The position numbers were made by a program, and so were the translations under genes. The notes beneath the pieces are model-generated. The model made no database searches and was not told where the DNA came from. It saw nothing but the letters and a program-made list of their open reading frames with translations. 64,000 nucleotides of DNA from contig JAGHST010000016.1 in the NCBI GenBank assembly GCA_018065695.1, positions 62,001 through 126,000 on the forward strand, read 5' to 3'. This document shows, in pieces, positions 29,659-39,602 of the stretch (positions are counted from its first letter, which is position 1; each line of letters opens with the position of its first letter). This stretch comes from Candidatus Cacconaster caballi (GTDB taxonomy: Bacteria > Bacteroidota > Bacteroidia > Bacteroidales > UBA932).

Positions 29659-30513
29659 TCATCGCTCCTTTCCGTTTTCGCGACGGAGGGTATTGAAATC
29701 ATCCTCAGCCTTGATTTTGTTGATTATGGTTGAAACCACTGTGAACACATCTCCACCGGGAGTGTAGTCCGCCTTGCAGACGAAATTCACTCTGTCCTGT
29801 TCGAGCAGTTTGTCGGCATTGGCCTTCTTTCTGCTGTCTTCGGGATTGTAAACCGCTATGGAGGTACCGCCGAACATTTTGACAATCTTCATGCAAGGGA
29901 TGTCGGTCGTGCCGTCTCCCATATAGATCATATTGGTGAAAGGAATCGGCTTTTCCGCCTCTGCCAGACTCTCGTTGACTCTGGTATTGTCGCTGATATC
30001 GAGTATGCCTTTGGCTATCTTGAAAATATACTGCGTCTTGCCGGTATAGTCTATTGCCACGGCCGGCCATACTGCTACCCCGTTCTCGTCATACCAGAAA
30101 GAACAGGCGAATATCTTCTTGAACTCCCCCGCTATCGGGCAGCCTTCTATGAGTTCTGTCTGACCCGATGAATTAACGTAATGCTCGATATTGACACCGT
30201 GCTGCTCTCCATATCTGTTTATCAGGGAAAACCACTCCTTCACACCTTCGTAAAGCTCTATATGCTTGCCAAACGAGACAAATGAGTCCCTGGTAAGGGC
30301 AATGCCCTTTTTCTTGGCTTCGTCTATCATCAGCTTCATATAGGAGAGAATACTGCTGACATCCTGTCCGGCAGGCAGTTCGTTGCTTTTTTTCCAAAAT
30401 TCTTCCGGAGTCTGGCCTATGGCCTGTATAAAACCGAATTCCTGCATGTTGCCGGGCGACAGAGTCCCGTCAAAATCATAGATCAGAGCTACTGTAGGTC
30501 TTTTCTTTTCCAT
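29659..30513 (-). CDS. HAD-family hydrolase
   Basis: MEKKRPTVALIYDFDGTLSPGNMQ; MIYMGDGTTDIPCMK. Confidence 0.87.
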   Translation of the reverse strand: MEKKRPTVALIYDFDGTLSPGNMQEFGFIQAIGQTPEEFWKKSNELPAGQDVSSILSYMKLMIDEAKKKGIALTRDSFVSFGKHIELYEGVKEWFSLINRYGEQHGVNIEHYVNSSGQTELIEGCPIAGEFKKIFACSFWYDENGVAVWPAVAIDYTGKTQYIFKIAKGILDISDNTRVNESLAEAEKPIPFTNMIYMGDGTTDIPCMKIVKMFGGTSIAVYNPEDSRKKANADKLLEQDRVNFVCKADYTPGGDVFTVVSTIINKIKAEDDFNTLRRENGKER

Positions 30514-32506
30514 TTCTAATCTGTTTGAGTGCATTCATTTCATCGCGGTATGCAGCTGCTGCCACGAAGTCCAGCTGAGATGCCGCTTCTTCCATTTTTA
30601 TCTGTGATGATTTTATGGCGTTGTCCAACTGTGCCGGTGTCATACTTTCTACGACAGGGTCTTCCGACAGCAGCCTGACCTTCGCCTCAAAATCAGGCCT
30701 TGCATATTTTCCACCAGTGGCTATCGGGCTGCCTGCGCTTGTGCCGACCTGCTTCGGCGTTATTCCGTGTTCCTTGTTGTAGGCCATCTGCTTTGCGCGT
30801 CTCTGCTCCGTGGCGTCTATGGTAGCCTGCATCGAGCGCGTTATCCTGTCTGCATACATTATCACCTTCCCGTTCACGTTTCTGGCAGCACGGCCGGCAG
30901 TTTGGGTAAGGCTGGTATCGGAACGGAGGAAACCTTCGCTGTCGGCATCCATAATGGCCACAAGGGAGACGGTCGGCATATCCAGTCCCTCCCTGAGAAG
31001 ATTCACACCGACAAGTACATCGAACCGTCCGGCCTTGAAATCGTCTATTATTTCTATTCTTTCCAGAGTATCCACGTCGGAATGGATATAACGCGAACGG
31101 ACACCTGCCCGAGTCAGATATTTCTCCAGATCTTCCGCCATTTTCTTTGTCAATGTAGTGACAAGCACTCGTTCATCCCTTTCGGCGTGAAGTTCAATCT
31201 CCTCCATCAGATCGTCCACCTGATGCTTCAGGGGCCTGACTTCTATCGGAGGATCCAGCAGGCCGGTAGGTCTGACGACCTGTTCCACCACGACGCCTCC
31301 GGTCTGTTCGAGTTCGTATGCCCCGGGAGTGGCGCTCACGAAGAGGCGCTGACCTGCTATGGCATCGAACTCGTCGAATCTCAAAGGTCTGTTGTCTGCC
31401 GCCGCCGGCAGTCTGAATCCATAATCTATCAGCGTATGCTTCCTTGAACGGTCTCCCCCGCTCATCGCCCGTATCTGAGGAATGGTGACGTGGCTTTCGT
31501 CGATGAAGAGAAGGAAATCTGAAGGGAAATAGTCTATCAGGCAGAAAGGCCTCATTCCCGGCTCCCTGCCGTCGAAATAGCGGGAATAATTCTCTATCCC
31601 GGGACAATAGCCGACTTCCTTTATCATCTCCAGGTCATATTCCACTCTCGTCTGCAATCTTTTGGCTTCCAAATGTTTGCCAATATCGTGGAAATACTCC
31701 GTTCTCTCACGCATATCATCCTGAATGGCCGCTATCGCACTGCGCGTCCTCTCCTTCGTCGTAACGAAGTTGTTGGCCGGATATATGGAAATTTCGTCGA
31801 GGAATTCGAGCGTTGCACCGCTGGCAATGTCTATCATTTCGATGGTTTCTATCTCGTCTCCGAAAAAAACCACCCTGCAACCGTAATCTCCATATGCAAG
31901 ATATATGTCCACGCTGTCCCCCTTCACTCTGAAGGTACCTCTCTTGAATTCCGACTCGTTGCGAGAATAGAGTGCATCCACCAGGCTGTAAAGGAACTTC
32001 TGGCGGCTGATTTTCTGGCCTGTCACAACTTTGACGGTGGTTTCGTGGAAGTCTTCGGGATTGCCGATTCCGTACAGGCAGGAAACGGAAGATACCACCA
32101 CCACGTCACGCCGGCCCGAAAGCAGAGCGGAAGTGGCGCTGAGCCTCAGCTTCTCAATCTCGTCGTTGATGCTCAGGTCCTTTTCAATGTAGGTGTCGGT
32201 CACCGGAAGATATGCTTCCGGTTGGTAATAGTCGTAGTATGAAACGAAATATTCTACAAGATTGTCCGGGAAAAATCCCTTGAATTCGCTGTAGAGCTGA
32301 GCTGCCAGCGTCTTGTTGTGGCTCAGGATGAGCACAGGACGCTGCAGCCGCTCTATGACGTTCGCCATTGTAAAGGTCTTGCCGGACCCTGTCACGCCCA
32401 TAAGCGCAGTACAGAGATTGCCTTCATTGATAGAATTGCAAATCTGCTCTATTGCCTCCGGCTGGTCTCCGGTGGGGCTGTACGGCGAATGCAGCTTGAA
32501 TTCCAC
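30476..32506 (-). CDS. uvrB: Excinuclease ABC subunit B
   Basis: 676 aa; GVTGSGKTFTMANVI, YYDYYQPEAYLP, NLLREGLDMPTVSLVAIMDAD. Confidence 0.98.
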   Translation of the reverse strand: MEFKLHSPYSPTGDQPEAIEQICNSINEGNLCTALMGVTGSGKTFTMANVIERLQRPVLILSHNKTLAAQLYSEFKGFFPDNLVEYFVSYYDYYQPEAYLPVTDTYIEKDLSINDEIEKLRLSATSALLSGRRDVVVVSSVSCLYGIGNPEDFHETTVKVVTGQKISRQKFLYSLVDALYSRNESEFKRGTFRVKGDSVDIYLAYGDYGCRVVFFGDEIETIEMIDIASGATLEFLDEISIYPANNFVTTKERTRSAIAAIQDDMRERTEYFHDIGKHLEAKRLQTRVEYDLEMIKEVGYCPGIENYSRYFDGREPGMRPFCLIDYFPSDFLLFIDESHVTIPQIRAMSGGDRSRKHTLIDYGFRLPAAADNRPLRFDEFDAIAGQRLFVSATPGAYELEQTGGVVVEQVVRPTGLLDPPIEVRPLKHQVDDLMEEIELHAERDERVLVTTLTKKMAEDLEKYLTRAGVRSRYIHSDVDTLERIEIIDDFKAGRFDVLVGVNLLREGLDMPTVSLVAIMDADSEGFLRSDTSLTQTAGRAARNVNGKVIMYADRITRSMQATIDATEQRRAKQMAYNKEHGITPKQVGTSAGSPIATGGKYARPDFEAKVRLLSEDPVVESMTPAQLDNAIKSSQIKMEEAASQLDFVAAAAYRDEMNALKQIRNGKEKTYSSSDL

Positions 32507-32508
32507 CC

Positions 32509-33996
32509 CTACTTCTCCGCAACTTTCTTCAGATAATCCTCAATGCCTGCCACCACCTTTTCGGCGATTTCCTGACGGCCTTTTTCAGAGGCAAGTATCT
32601 CCTCGTCCGGGAGGCTGCTCATAAAGAGCCCTTCCACGAGGGCGTTCGGATATTCGGTAGGTGTGCCGAGGCCGAAATTGAAATTGCCGGTCAGGCCGAA
32701 GTTTGGAACGTCGAGTTCAAGCATTCTGTCGAGAAGGCAGGATGCCAGAGCACGATTGGTTATGTACTTGTAGTATGTACTGGTGCCCATAGGCTTGAAC
32801 GGACCGCCTCCGGCGTTGTTGTGAATTGAGACCATAAGGTCCACGTCGGCCTCCGAGAAAATCCTGCGTCTTTCTGCCATCGACACCTCCACGTCTTCAC
32901 TGCGGCTCAAAACAATGGTTGCGCCCTTCTTCTCAAGCATCTTCTTGATACGGCGCACGATATCGAGGTTGACCTCGGCCTCCTTCAATCCTGTGAAGCC
33001 GACAGCTCCCAGAGATGAAGGTCCTCCGTGTCCGGCATCCAGGCCTATCTTCATCCCTTTTACGGAAAGGACCGGAGAATGTTTGACTTCTATCTGCAGC
33101 ATATTGCCGACATATTTGACGGCATAGCCCCACGAATATTTCTCCTTGAGTTTTATGACGATTCTGAAGAGATCGCTCTCAACTTGCTCGAAATCGACAT
33201 AGTCTATCATTCCCAGACCGGTTCGGTGGGTTATCCAGTTGCTGTTGTTCATCGCACCGTAGATATCCACATTGATAACGGTAGGGTCCGTCTGCGCCCA
33301 TACGTAGTACGGGAGTCTGTTCGGGAACGAAATGGTCACTCTGTCCCTCTTGCCCTCGTTTGAGATGCTCATGTTGTTGGTGTTGACCACTCTGGTCTCC
33401 TTTGCGGTGGGCTTGACGCAGGAGGTAGGAATGTATGCCCAGCGGCTTTCGCATAGCCGCACCTTGTAAAGATCATTGTACTGACCTACAACCTTGAGAG
33501 TTATACCGGCATCAAGGCTGCCCATTCTGGAGGCTCCGAGTCTGTCGGATCCGGTACCGTACTGAAGGTATGCGTCTTCAAGAGTTTCCACATATGTCAG
33601 ACGCTCGTAGAAAGTATCCGGCTTGGGAGCGTCCGGATCTTCAGGCTTTGTTTCTTGGCGGCGCGGCCTGCCCGCCTCATCATAAACTATCACAAGATTC
33701 TCCGTACGTGTTTCGGATCCTTTCTTAAGAACCACCTTCACCGTATTCTCGCCTTTTGAAAGGACAAGCGGCATACCGAATGCGCCGGTGTTGTAAACGT
33801 GCACCGACTGGCCGTTGATGGTTGCGCTGACACCGGGATCCGTGATGCATACGAGGTCATACTTTGAGGAGAATGCACGCTGCGGTCCTTCCGTTTCCGG
33901 ACCTCTGCGACACTGTCTGAAACTGATTTCGGCTGAAAGCTGCACGGAACTCATCAGAAGTGCAAGGGCAGCTGCCGCAAAAAAATTGACTTTCAT
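32509..33996 (-). CDS. N-acetylmuramoyl-L-alanine amidase (Amidase_3)
   Basis: 495 aa; signal peptide; IGLDAGHGGPSSLGAVG, DVDLMVSIHNNAGG, NALVEGLFMSS. Confidence 0.9.
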   Translation of the reverse strand: MKVNFFAAAALALLMSSVQLSAEISFRQCRRGPETEGPQRAFSSKYDLVCITDPGVSATINGQSVHVYNTGAFGMPLVLSKGENTVKVVLKKGSETRTENLVIVYDEAGRPRRQETKPEDPDAPKPDTFYERLTYVETLEDAYLQYGTGSDRLGASRMGSLDAGITLKVVGQYNDLYKVRLCESRWAYIPTSCVKPTAKETRVVNTNNMSISNEGKRDRVTISFPNRLPYYVWAQTDPTVINVDIYGAMNNSNWITHRTGLGMIDYVDFEQVESDLFRIVIKLKEKYSWGYAVKYVGNMLQIEVKHSPVLSVKGMKIGLDAGHGGPSSLGAVGFTGLKEAEVNLDIVRRIKKMLEKKGATIVLSRSEDVEVSMAERRRIFSEADVDLMVSIHNNAGGGPFKPMGTSTYYKYITNRALASCLLDRMLELDVPNFGLTGNFNFGLGTPTEYPNALVEGLFMSSLPDEEILASEKGRQEIAEKVVAGIEDYLKKVAEK

Positions 33997-34117
33997 TTTA
34001 TAGATGTTTAATTTGGCCGTTGAGTCCTACAAATATAGGGAAAATAGTCAAATTATTATTACTTTTGCAGCATTAAAATCATACCGAACAAAATAATCGT
34101 TTCTTTAAATCAATAAT

Positions 34118-34819
34118 ATGCAGTATTCAACAGAAGTGCAGCACATGTGTGTTGTAGCCAAGGGCCCGAAGCATGGACCCGCACCTATCCCCGAAGAGGG
34201 CAAATGGGTCAAAGCAAAAGAAATCAAGGATATATCCGGAATGACTCACGGCATCGGCTGGTGCGCTCCGCAGCAGGGTGCCTGCAAACTCTCCCTCAAC
34301 GTGAAGGACGGCATCATCGAAGAGGCTCTTGTCGAGACCATCGGATGCTCCGGAATGACACATTCAGCCGCAATGGCAGCAGAGATTCTCCCCGGCAAGA
34401 CAATTCTTGAAGCTCTCAATACAGACCTCGTATGCGATGCAATCAACACCGCAATGCGCGAGCTTTTCCTTCAGATTGTTTACGGCCGCACGCAGAGCGC
34501 CTTCTCGGAAGGAGGTCTCGTAATCGGCGCAGGCCTTGAGGATCTTGGCAAAGGCCTTCGCAGCCAGGTTGCAACTATGTTCTCCACCAAGGAGAAAGGC
34601 GTACGCTATCTGGAAATGGCCGAAGGATATGTAAAGACAATCGCTCTCGACCAGGACGGTGAAGTCTGCGGTTATGAATTCGTACGTCTGGGCGTGATGA
34701 TGGACAAAATCAAGAAGGGCGTGGACGCAAACGAAGCTCTCAGGCAGGCAACCGCAACATACGGCCGCTTCACAAAGGAGCAGGGCGCAGTCAAGTTCAT
34801 TGATCCAAGAATAGACTAA
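34118..34819 (+). CDS. NifU/IscU-like iron-sulfur scaffold domain protein
   Basis: 233 aa; CKLSLNVKDGIIEEALVETIGCSGMTHSAAMAAEIL; partner of the next gene. Confidence 0.75.
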   Translation: MQYSTEVQHMCVVAKGPKHGPAPIPEEGKWVKAKEIKDISGMTHGIGWCAPQQGACKLSLNVKDGIIEEALVETIGCSGMTHSAAMAAEILPGKTILEALNTDLVCDAINTAMRELFLQIVYGRTQSAFSEGGLVIGAGLEDLGKGLRSQVATMFSTKEKGVRYLEMAEGYVKTIALDQDGEVCGYEFVRLGVMMDKIKKGVDANEALRQATATYGRFTKEQGAVKFIDPRID

Positions 34820-34833
34820 CAGGAGGACACAAA

Positions 34834-35844
34834 ATGATACGTGAAGTAAAATTCGAAAGCCAGAACCGCCGTATTGAAAACATTACCAAAGTTCTCAACT
34901 CCTATGGCATCGCTTCCATCGAGGAGGCTGCCCGAATCTGCGAAGAAAAAGGTATCGACCCTTATCTCGAATGCGAACAGACCCAGAACATCTGCTTTGA
35001 AAACGCAAAGTGGGCATACGTCGTGGGTGCCGCAATTGCAATAAAGAAAGGCTGCAGGAACGCCGCTGACGCCGCAGAGGCAATCGGCGAAGGCCTTCAG
35101 GCTTTCTGCATCAAAGGCTCCGTAGCTGATGACCGCAAAGTGGGAATCGGTCACGGCAATCTCGCTGCCCGTCTCCTCCGTGAAGAGACCGAATGTTTCG
35201 CTTTCCTTGCAGGCCACGAATCCTTCGCTGCCGCCGAAGGCGCAATCAAGATAGCAGAAATGGCCAACAAGGTCCGCAAGAAGCCCCTGCGCGTCATCCT
35301 CAACGGCCTTGGCAAGGATGCAGCAATGATTATCAGCCGCATCAACGGCTTCACATACGTTCAGACAGAATTCGACTATTACAGCGGAGAGGTGAAGACC
35401 GTCCGCACTAAAGCTTACTCGAACGGACCGCGCGCCAAAGTCAACTGCTACGGTTGCGACGACGTGCGCGAAGGCGTTGCAATAATGTGGAAAGAGAACG
35501 TCGACGTCTCCATCACCGGCAACTCCACCAACCCTACCCGCTTCCAGCATCCGGTGGCAGGTACATACAAAAAAGAGCGCGTGCTCGCAGGAAAGCCTTA
35601 CTTCTCAGTGGCTTCCGGTGGCGGCACTGGCCGTACTCTCCACCCGGACAATATGGCTGCAGGTCCTGCTTCCTACGGTATGACCGACACTATGGGCCGT
35701 ATGCACTCCGACGCTCAGTTCGCAGGTTCTTCTTCAGTTCCTGCACACGTCGAGATGATGGGCTTCCTCGGTATGGGCAACAACCCTATGGTCGGAGCCA
35801 CGGTAGCTGTAGCCGTCTCCGTGGAAGAAGCAATGAAGAAATAG
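34834..35844 (+). CDS. GGGtGRT protein family
   Basis: 336 aa; SVASGGGTGRTLHPDNMAAGP motif. Confidence 0.85.
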   Translation: MIREVKFESQNRRIENITKVLNSYGIASIEEAARICEEKGIDPYLECEQTQNICFENAKWAYVVGAAIAIKKGCRNAADAAEAIGEGLQAFCIKGSVADDRKVGIGHGNLAARLLREETECFAFLAGHESFAAAEGAIKIAEMANKVRKKPLRVILNGLGKDAAMIISRINGFTYVQTEFDYYSGEVKTVRTKAYSNGPRAKVNCYGCDDVREGVAIMWKENVDVSITGNSTNPTRFQHPVAGTYKKERVLAGKPYFSVASGGGTGRTLHPDNMAAGPASYGMTDTMGRMHSDAQFAGSSSVPAHVEMMGFLGMGNNPMVGATVAVAVSVEEAMKK

Positions 35845-35847
35845 GCC

Positions 35848-36936
35848 GTGAAGTATATTCTAACCATATCCGCGTTGCTTGCGCTCGGCACTCTCTGCCG
35901 GGCGCAGGACACGGATTTGTCTGTCACTGACACAACTGCAGTTTCAGAAGCCGTTTCAAATCAGGAGACGGAAGTCAGAAAAAAGGGGCTGATTCCGTGG
36001 TTCCAGAGATGGCGGGACAACTCCCTCATCGGAGGCCGCGATACCGCATACGTTTCTGTACCCGAAAAGAAATGGATGATTACGACAGGCTTGAAAACGA
36101 CTCAGAACGGTTTTCAACTCTATTGGCCGAGCAAAGCCGAGATGACGGGGGAAGTTGATCCCGGGGGTTTGTTCGGTATGAGCAACCATATTTTCAATCA
36201 CGAGACCAAACCGACACTCGGCATTTCCATCGGAATTTCATACAAAGGCTTCGGCCTGACAGTCAGTCCGAAGGTCATCAATAACAACGACCGCAACGGG
36301 CTGGATCTGGGACTTGGTCTCACAGGTACGACATTCGGCGGAGATATCAGCTTCAAGGCTCTGTTTGATTCGGACGACAGAGACAATCATCTGTTATTGT
36401 TGAACGGCAGCCTGAACGCTTATTACGTCCTCAACAACAGGAAATTCAATATGACTGCGGCATTCTCGCAGAGTGTTATGCAGAAAAAGAGCGCCGGCAG
36501 CGTCATCTTTGCCACGATGCTTGATTTCGCCTCAATTATCGCCGTTTCAATCTCTCCGAAGAATCCGCAGGTTACAGCCGGTACATACGGGATGCACGGA
36601 AACTGGTCAATCGGAGCCGGATACGGCTACAATTTCGTTTTTGCGCAAACGCACTGTCTGATTCACGCTTCTTACATTCCCATGTATATGTTTCTGAATG
36701 GAAGCGAATACGGCCTGATCAAAGAGAACGACGAAACTGAGAAAGTCAGAAGCGACAAGAGGCTCACCGTGCCATACTCCCATATGGCCAGGTTTGCTTT
36801 CTATTATACATGGAGGGAACGGTATCTGATAGGCGGCGCGCTACAGGACACCCATTACGGCTGGTTGAGTTCACAACGGCGGCCGAACGCATCCTTCGAA
36901 TGGGTCGGCACACTGTTTTTCAAATTCAGATTCTGA
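35848..36936 (+). CDS. DUF4421-like outer-membrane-associated protein (GTG start)
   Basis: 362 aa; signal peptide; PTLGISIGISYKGFGLTVSPKV; beta-barrel-like with terminal FKFRF. Confidence 0.7.
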   Translation: MKYILTISALLALGTLCRAQDTDLSVTDTTAVSEAVSNQETEVRKKGLIPWFQRWRDNSLIGGRDTAYVSVPEKKWMITTGLKTTQNGFQLYWPSKAEMTGEVDPGGLFGMSNHIFNHETKPTLGISIGISYKGFGLTVSPKVINNNDRNGLDLGLGLTGTTFGGDISFKALFDSDDRDNHLLLLNGSLNAYYVLNNRKFNMTAAFSQSVMQKKSAGSVIFATMLDFASIIAVSISPKNPQVTAGTYGMHGNWSIGAGYGYNFVFAQTHCLIHASYIPMYMFLNGSEYGLIKENDETEKVRSDKRLTVPYSHMARFAFYYTWRERYLIGGALQDTHYGWLSSQRRPNASFEWVGTLFFKFRF

Positions 36937-36939
36937 CAC

Positions 36940-37572
36940 TCAGAATCTTACGGCAAGACCAAGTTGAACCTGCATCATCTTGCAGGAATTGTCTCCGAGT
37001 TTGTAGACGTTGAAGAAATCATATTTGTATCCGGCATAGAGCCTGATGCGCTCGAAGTCGTAGCCCAACTGCGCTTCGACGTCCAGATTGAATCTGGAAT
37101 ATCTGCCGTCCGAGTATGCCGAGAAAAGATTTTTGGTTTCAGTGTTGAGCACCGCTCCGGAATCCTTGCGAGTATCCTTCATACTGTAAGCCGCCGCAAA
37201 TTCACCCACAGGGCCCACGGTGAAGAAAATACCCTTCCATATATGCACGGCAAACATAAGAGGTACCTCCACATAGAGTTTGTTCCAACTTCTCACATTG
37301 GCCTGCGCACCATATGATGCGCTATGACGCTCCAGAAGGCCGACGTCGGAAAGGCGCACTCCTGCAGCCAGGCCGAGAGTTCTGTTGAAGCGATATTCAT
37401 AGGATGCGTATGCCTGCACTCCGGAGAGGGTTATAGGGAGTTCAGCCGTCCTCTTTTCCTTGTATAAGAAAATGTTGGTGGCGGCGCCTGCACCAATCTG
37501 GAAATTGCCGCGTGCCTGTGCGCAATCCAGCAAAAGAGCTGCCGCGATAATAGTCAGGACTAATTTCTTCAT
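36940..37572 (-). CDS. Outer membrane beta-barrel (porin-family-like) protein
   Basis: Signal peptide MKKLVLTIIAAALLLDCAQA; terminal LGLAVRF. Confidence 0.75.
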   Translation of the reverse strand: MKKLVLTIIAAALLLDCAQARGNFQIGAGAATNIFLYKEKRTAELPITLSGVQAYASYEYRFNRTLGLAAGVRLSDVGLLERHSASYGAQANVRSWNKLYVEVPLMFAVHIWKGIFFTVGPVGEFAAAYSMKDTRKDSGAVLNTETKNLFSAYSDGRYSRFNLDVEAQLGYDFERIRLYAGYKYDFFNVYKLGDNSCKMMQVQLGLAVRF

Positions 37573-37632
37573 CTGACGGGTATGGTTGTTGTATATATTC
37601 AATTTGCAAAGTTAACTAAAAAAATATATTGT

Positions 37633-37640
37633 TACATTTG
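37633..37640 (+). promoter_or_regulatory. -7 box TACATTTG three nt upstream of the relA/spoT start codon
   Basis: gttacatttgcatATG. Confidence 0.5.
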
Positions 37641-37643
37641 CAT

Positions 37644-39602
37644 ATGATTCCAAAAGTACTGGAAAATATCATATCTTCATACTCCGAAAGCGAGCGCCGT
37701 ATGGTCGTTTCCGCTTTCGAGTGTGCTGCGCTGGAGCTTGCCACAAGAACAAGAGGTAACAATCACCCGTTCATCGAGCATCCGCTCGGAGTGGTCTCCA
37801 TCATCAGTCAGGAAATCGGACTGATGGCCGATTGCGTGACGGCGGTGCTCCTGCACGAAGCCAACCGCTTCCAATGCGAAAACAGTGCCGAACTGAATCA
37901 CACCGCCCTTTTCAATTCTTTCAAATCGAAATACCCCTCTGACATCATAGACATTGTGACAGGTCTCAACAACATAGCCTCCATCTCTATGCAGCAGACC
38001 AATCTGGATCCCGAAAAATACAGAAAGCTCATAGTCTCCTACTCCACAGACCCGAGAGTCGTGTTGATAAAAATAGCAGACCGTTTGGAGATTATGAGGA
38101 ATCTGAAAATAATTCCAGCAGCAAAGCAGGGGGCGAAAGCATTGGAGACGATGCTGCTCTACACCCCTCTGGCCCACCAGCTCGGTCTGTACCTGATAAA
38201 GAGTGAATTTGAAGACATATATTTCAGATATTCCGAGCCCGACATCTACAAATCACTGAAAGCCAAGGTCAAAGCCGCCGAAAAGGACAAATTGCCGCTG
38301 ACGGAAAGATTTCTTGTCCCGCTCAAGGACAAACTGGACGAGGCAGGCATCAGATATCACCTGAAAACCAGGACCAAGAGTCCTTATTCCATCTGGAACA
38401 AAATAAAATCGAAGGGCGTGACCTTTGAAGAAGTGTATGACCTCTTCGCCGTACGTTTCATAATCGAGTGTGAGGACAATCACGAAAAGGAAGTGGAACT
38501 CTGCTGGAAGGTTTACAGCATCGTCACGGAAGAATATGCTCCGGACACCTCCCGTCTGCGGGACTGGATTTCCAAACCGAGGGAAAACGGCTATGAGAGC
38601 CTGCATACCACCGTCCAAACCGCAGATGGCAGTTTCGTAGAGGTTCAGATTCGCACACAGCGGATGGATTTCGAGGCGGAGCAGGGCCACGCAGCTCACT
38701 GGGCATACAAGGGCGTAAAAAGCCGGGAGACACTGTCCGCCTGGCTCAACGGAGTGCGAAGCATTCTCGAAAGCGGCCACTCGGATATATACAGCCACGA
38801 AAGGCCCGTCCTGGAAGAGATTCTCGTCTTCACCCCGACCGGCGAACTGAGGCAGCTGAAAAGAGGCGCCACAGTACTTGACTTTGCTTTCAATATCCAC
38901 TCCAACCTCGGTCTCAAGTGCTCAGGCGGTCGCATAAACGGTCATATTGCATCCATCCGTGACATTCTCAATTCGGGTGACGTTGTGGACATATTCTCCA
39001 ACAAGAACCAGAAGCCGAGTGCAGACTGGCTCAATTTCGTCGTCACCTCGAAGGCCAGAAGCAAAATCAAGCAGAAACTGAAGGAAGATGAGAACAAACG
39101 TGCGGCTGTGGGCAAGGATATTCTGAGCAGGAGGCTGAAGAACTGGAAACTTGAGTTGCCTGACGACCTGCTGGCCGAAATAGTGAAGAAATACAGGTAT
39201 GACTCCATAAACGAGTTTTTCGGCTCTCTCGGGGAGGGCAAAATCAATGTCCTCGACATCAAGGACCTGATAGTTGAAAACAAGACCTCTGCCGCGCCGG
39301 AAGATTCCAACTCCGACAAGGCGCGCAGACCTGACCAGGCCAGGCCGCAACTTGACGCCCAACTGAAAAATTTCGAATACAAGGCCGCAAAATGCTGCAA
39401 CCCGGCATATGGTGACGAAGTATTCGGTTTTCTCTCCATCAAGGAGGGCATCAAAATCCACAGGACCGACTGCCCGAATGCACGAAGACTCAGGGAAAGA
39501 TATCCGTACAGAATACTTGAAGTGCAGTGGAGGGAACCTGTCAAACCAAAGAAGGAAAATGCAGAAAAAGCAGATACAAATAAAGGGCGCAAGGGTAAAT
39601 AA
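37644..39602 (+). CDS. RelA/SpoT-type (p)ppGpp synthetase/hydrolase
   Basis: HD, synthetase (RVKSPYSIWNK-like: RTKSPYSIWNKIKSKG), TGS (FTPTGELRQLKRGATVLDFAFNIHS) and C-terminal CCNPAYGDEVFGF regions. Confidence 0.95.
   Translation: MIPKVLENIISSYSESERRMVVSAFECAALELATRTRGNNHPFIEHPLGVVSIISQEIGLMADCVTAVLLHEANRFQCENSAELNHTALFNSFKSKYPSDIIDIVTGLNNIASISMQQTNLDPEKYRKLIVSYSTDPRVVLIKIADRLEIMRNLKIIPAAKQGAKALETMLLYTPLAHQLGLYLIKSEFEDIYFRYSEPDIYKSLKAKVKAAEKDKLPLTERFLVPLKDKLDEAGIRYHLKTRTKSPYSIWNKIKSKGVTFEEVYDLFAVRFIIECEDNHEKEVELCWKVYSIVTEEYAPDTSRLRDWISKPRENGYESLHTTVQTADGSFVEVQIRTQRMDFEAEQGHAAHWAYKGVKSRETLSAWLNGVRSILESGHSDIYSHERPVLEEILVFTPTGELRQLKRGATVLDFAFNIHSNLGLKCSGGRINGHIASIRDILNSGDVVDIFSNKNQKPSADWLNFVVTSKARSKIKQKLKEDENKRAAVGKDILSRRLKNWKLELPDDLLAEIVKKYRYDSINEFFGSLGEGKINVLDIKDLIVENKTSAAPEDSNSDKARRPDQARPQLDAQLKNFEYKAAKCCNPAYGDEVFGFLSIKEGIKIHRTDCPNARRLRERYPYRILEVQWREPVKPKKENAEKADTNKGRKGK

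Noticed and set aside
39409-39558. N-terminal extension of UvrA in the ORF track
   Set aside because: The extension lies in an alternate frame of relA/spoT; the conserved UvrA start is [16 protein letters not shown] at 39559.
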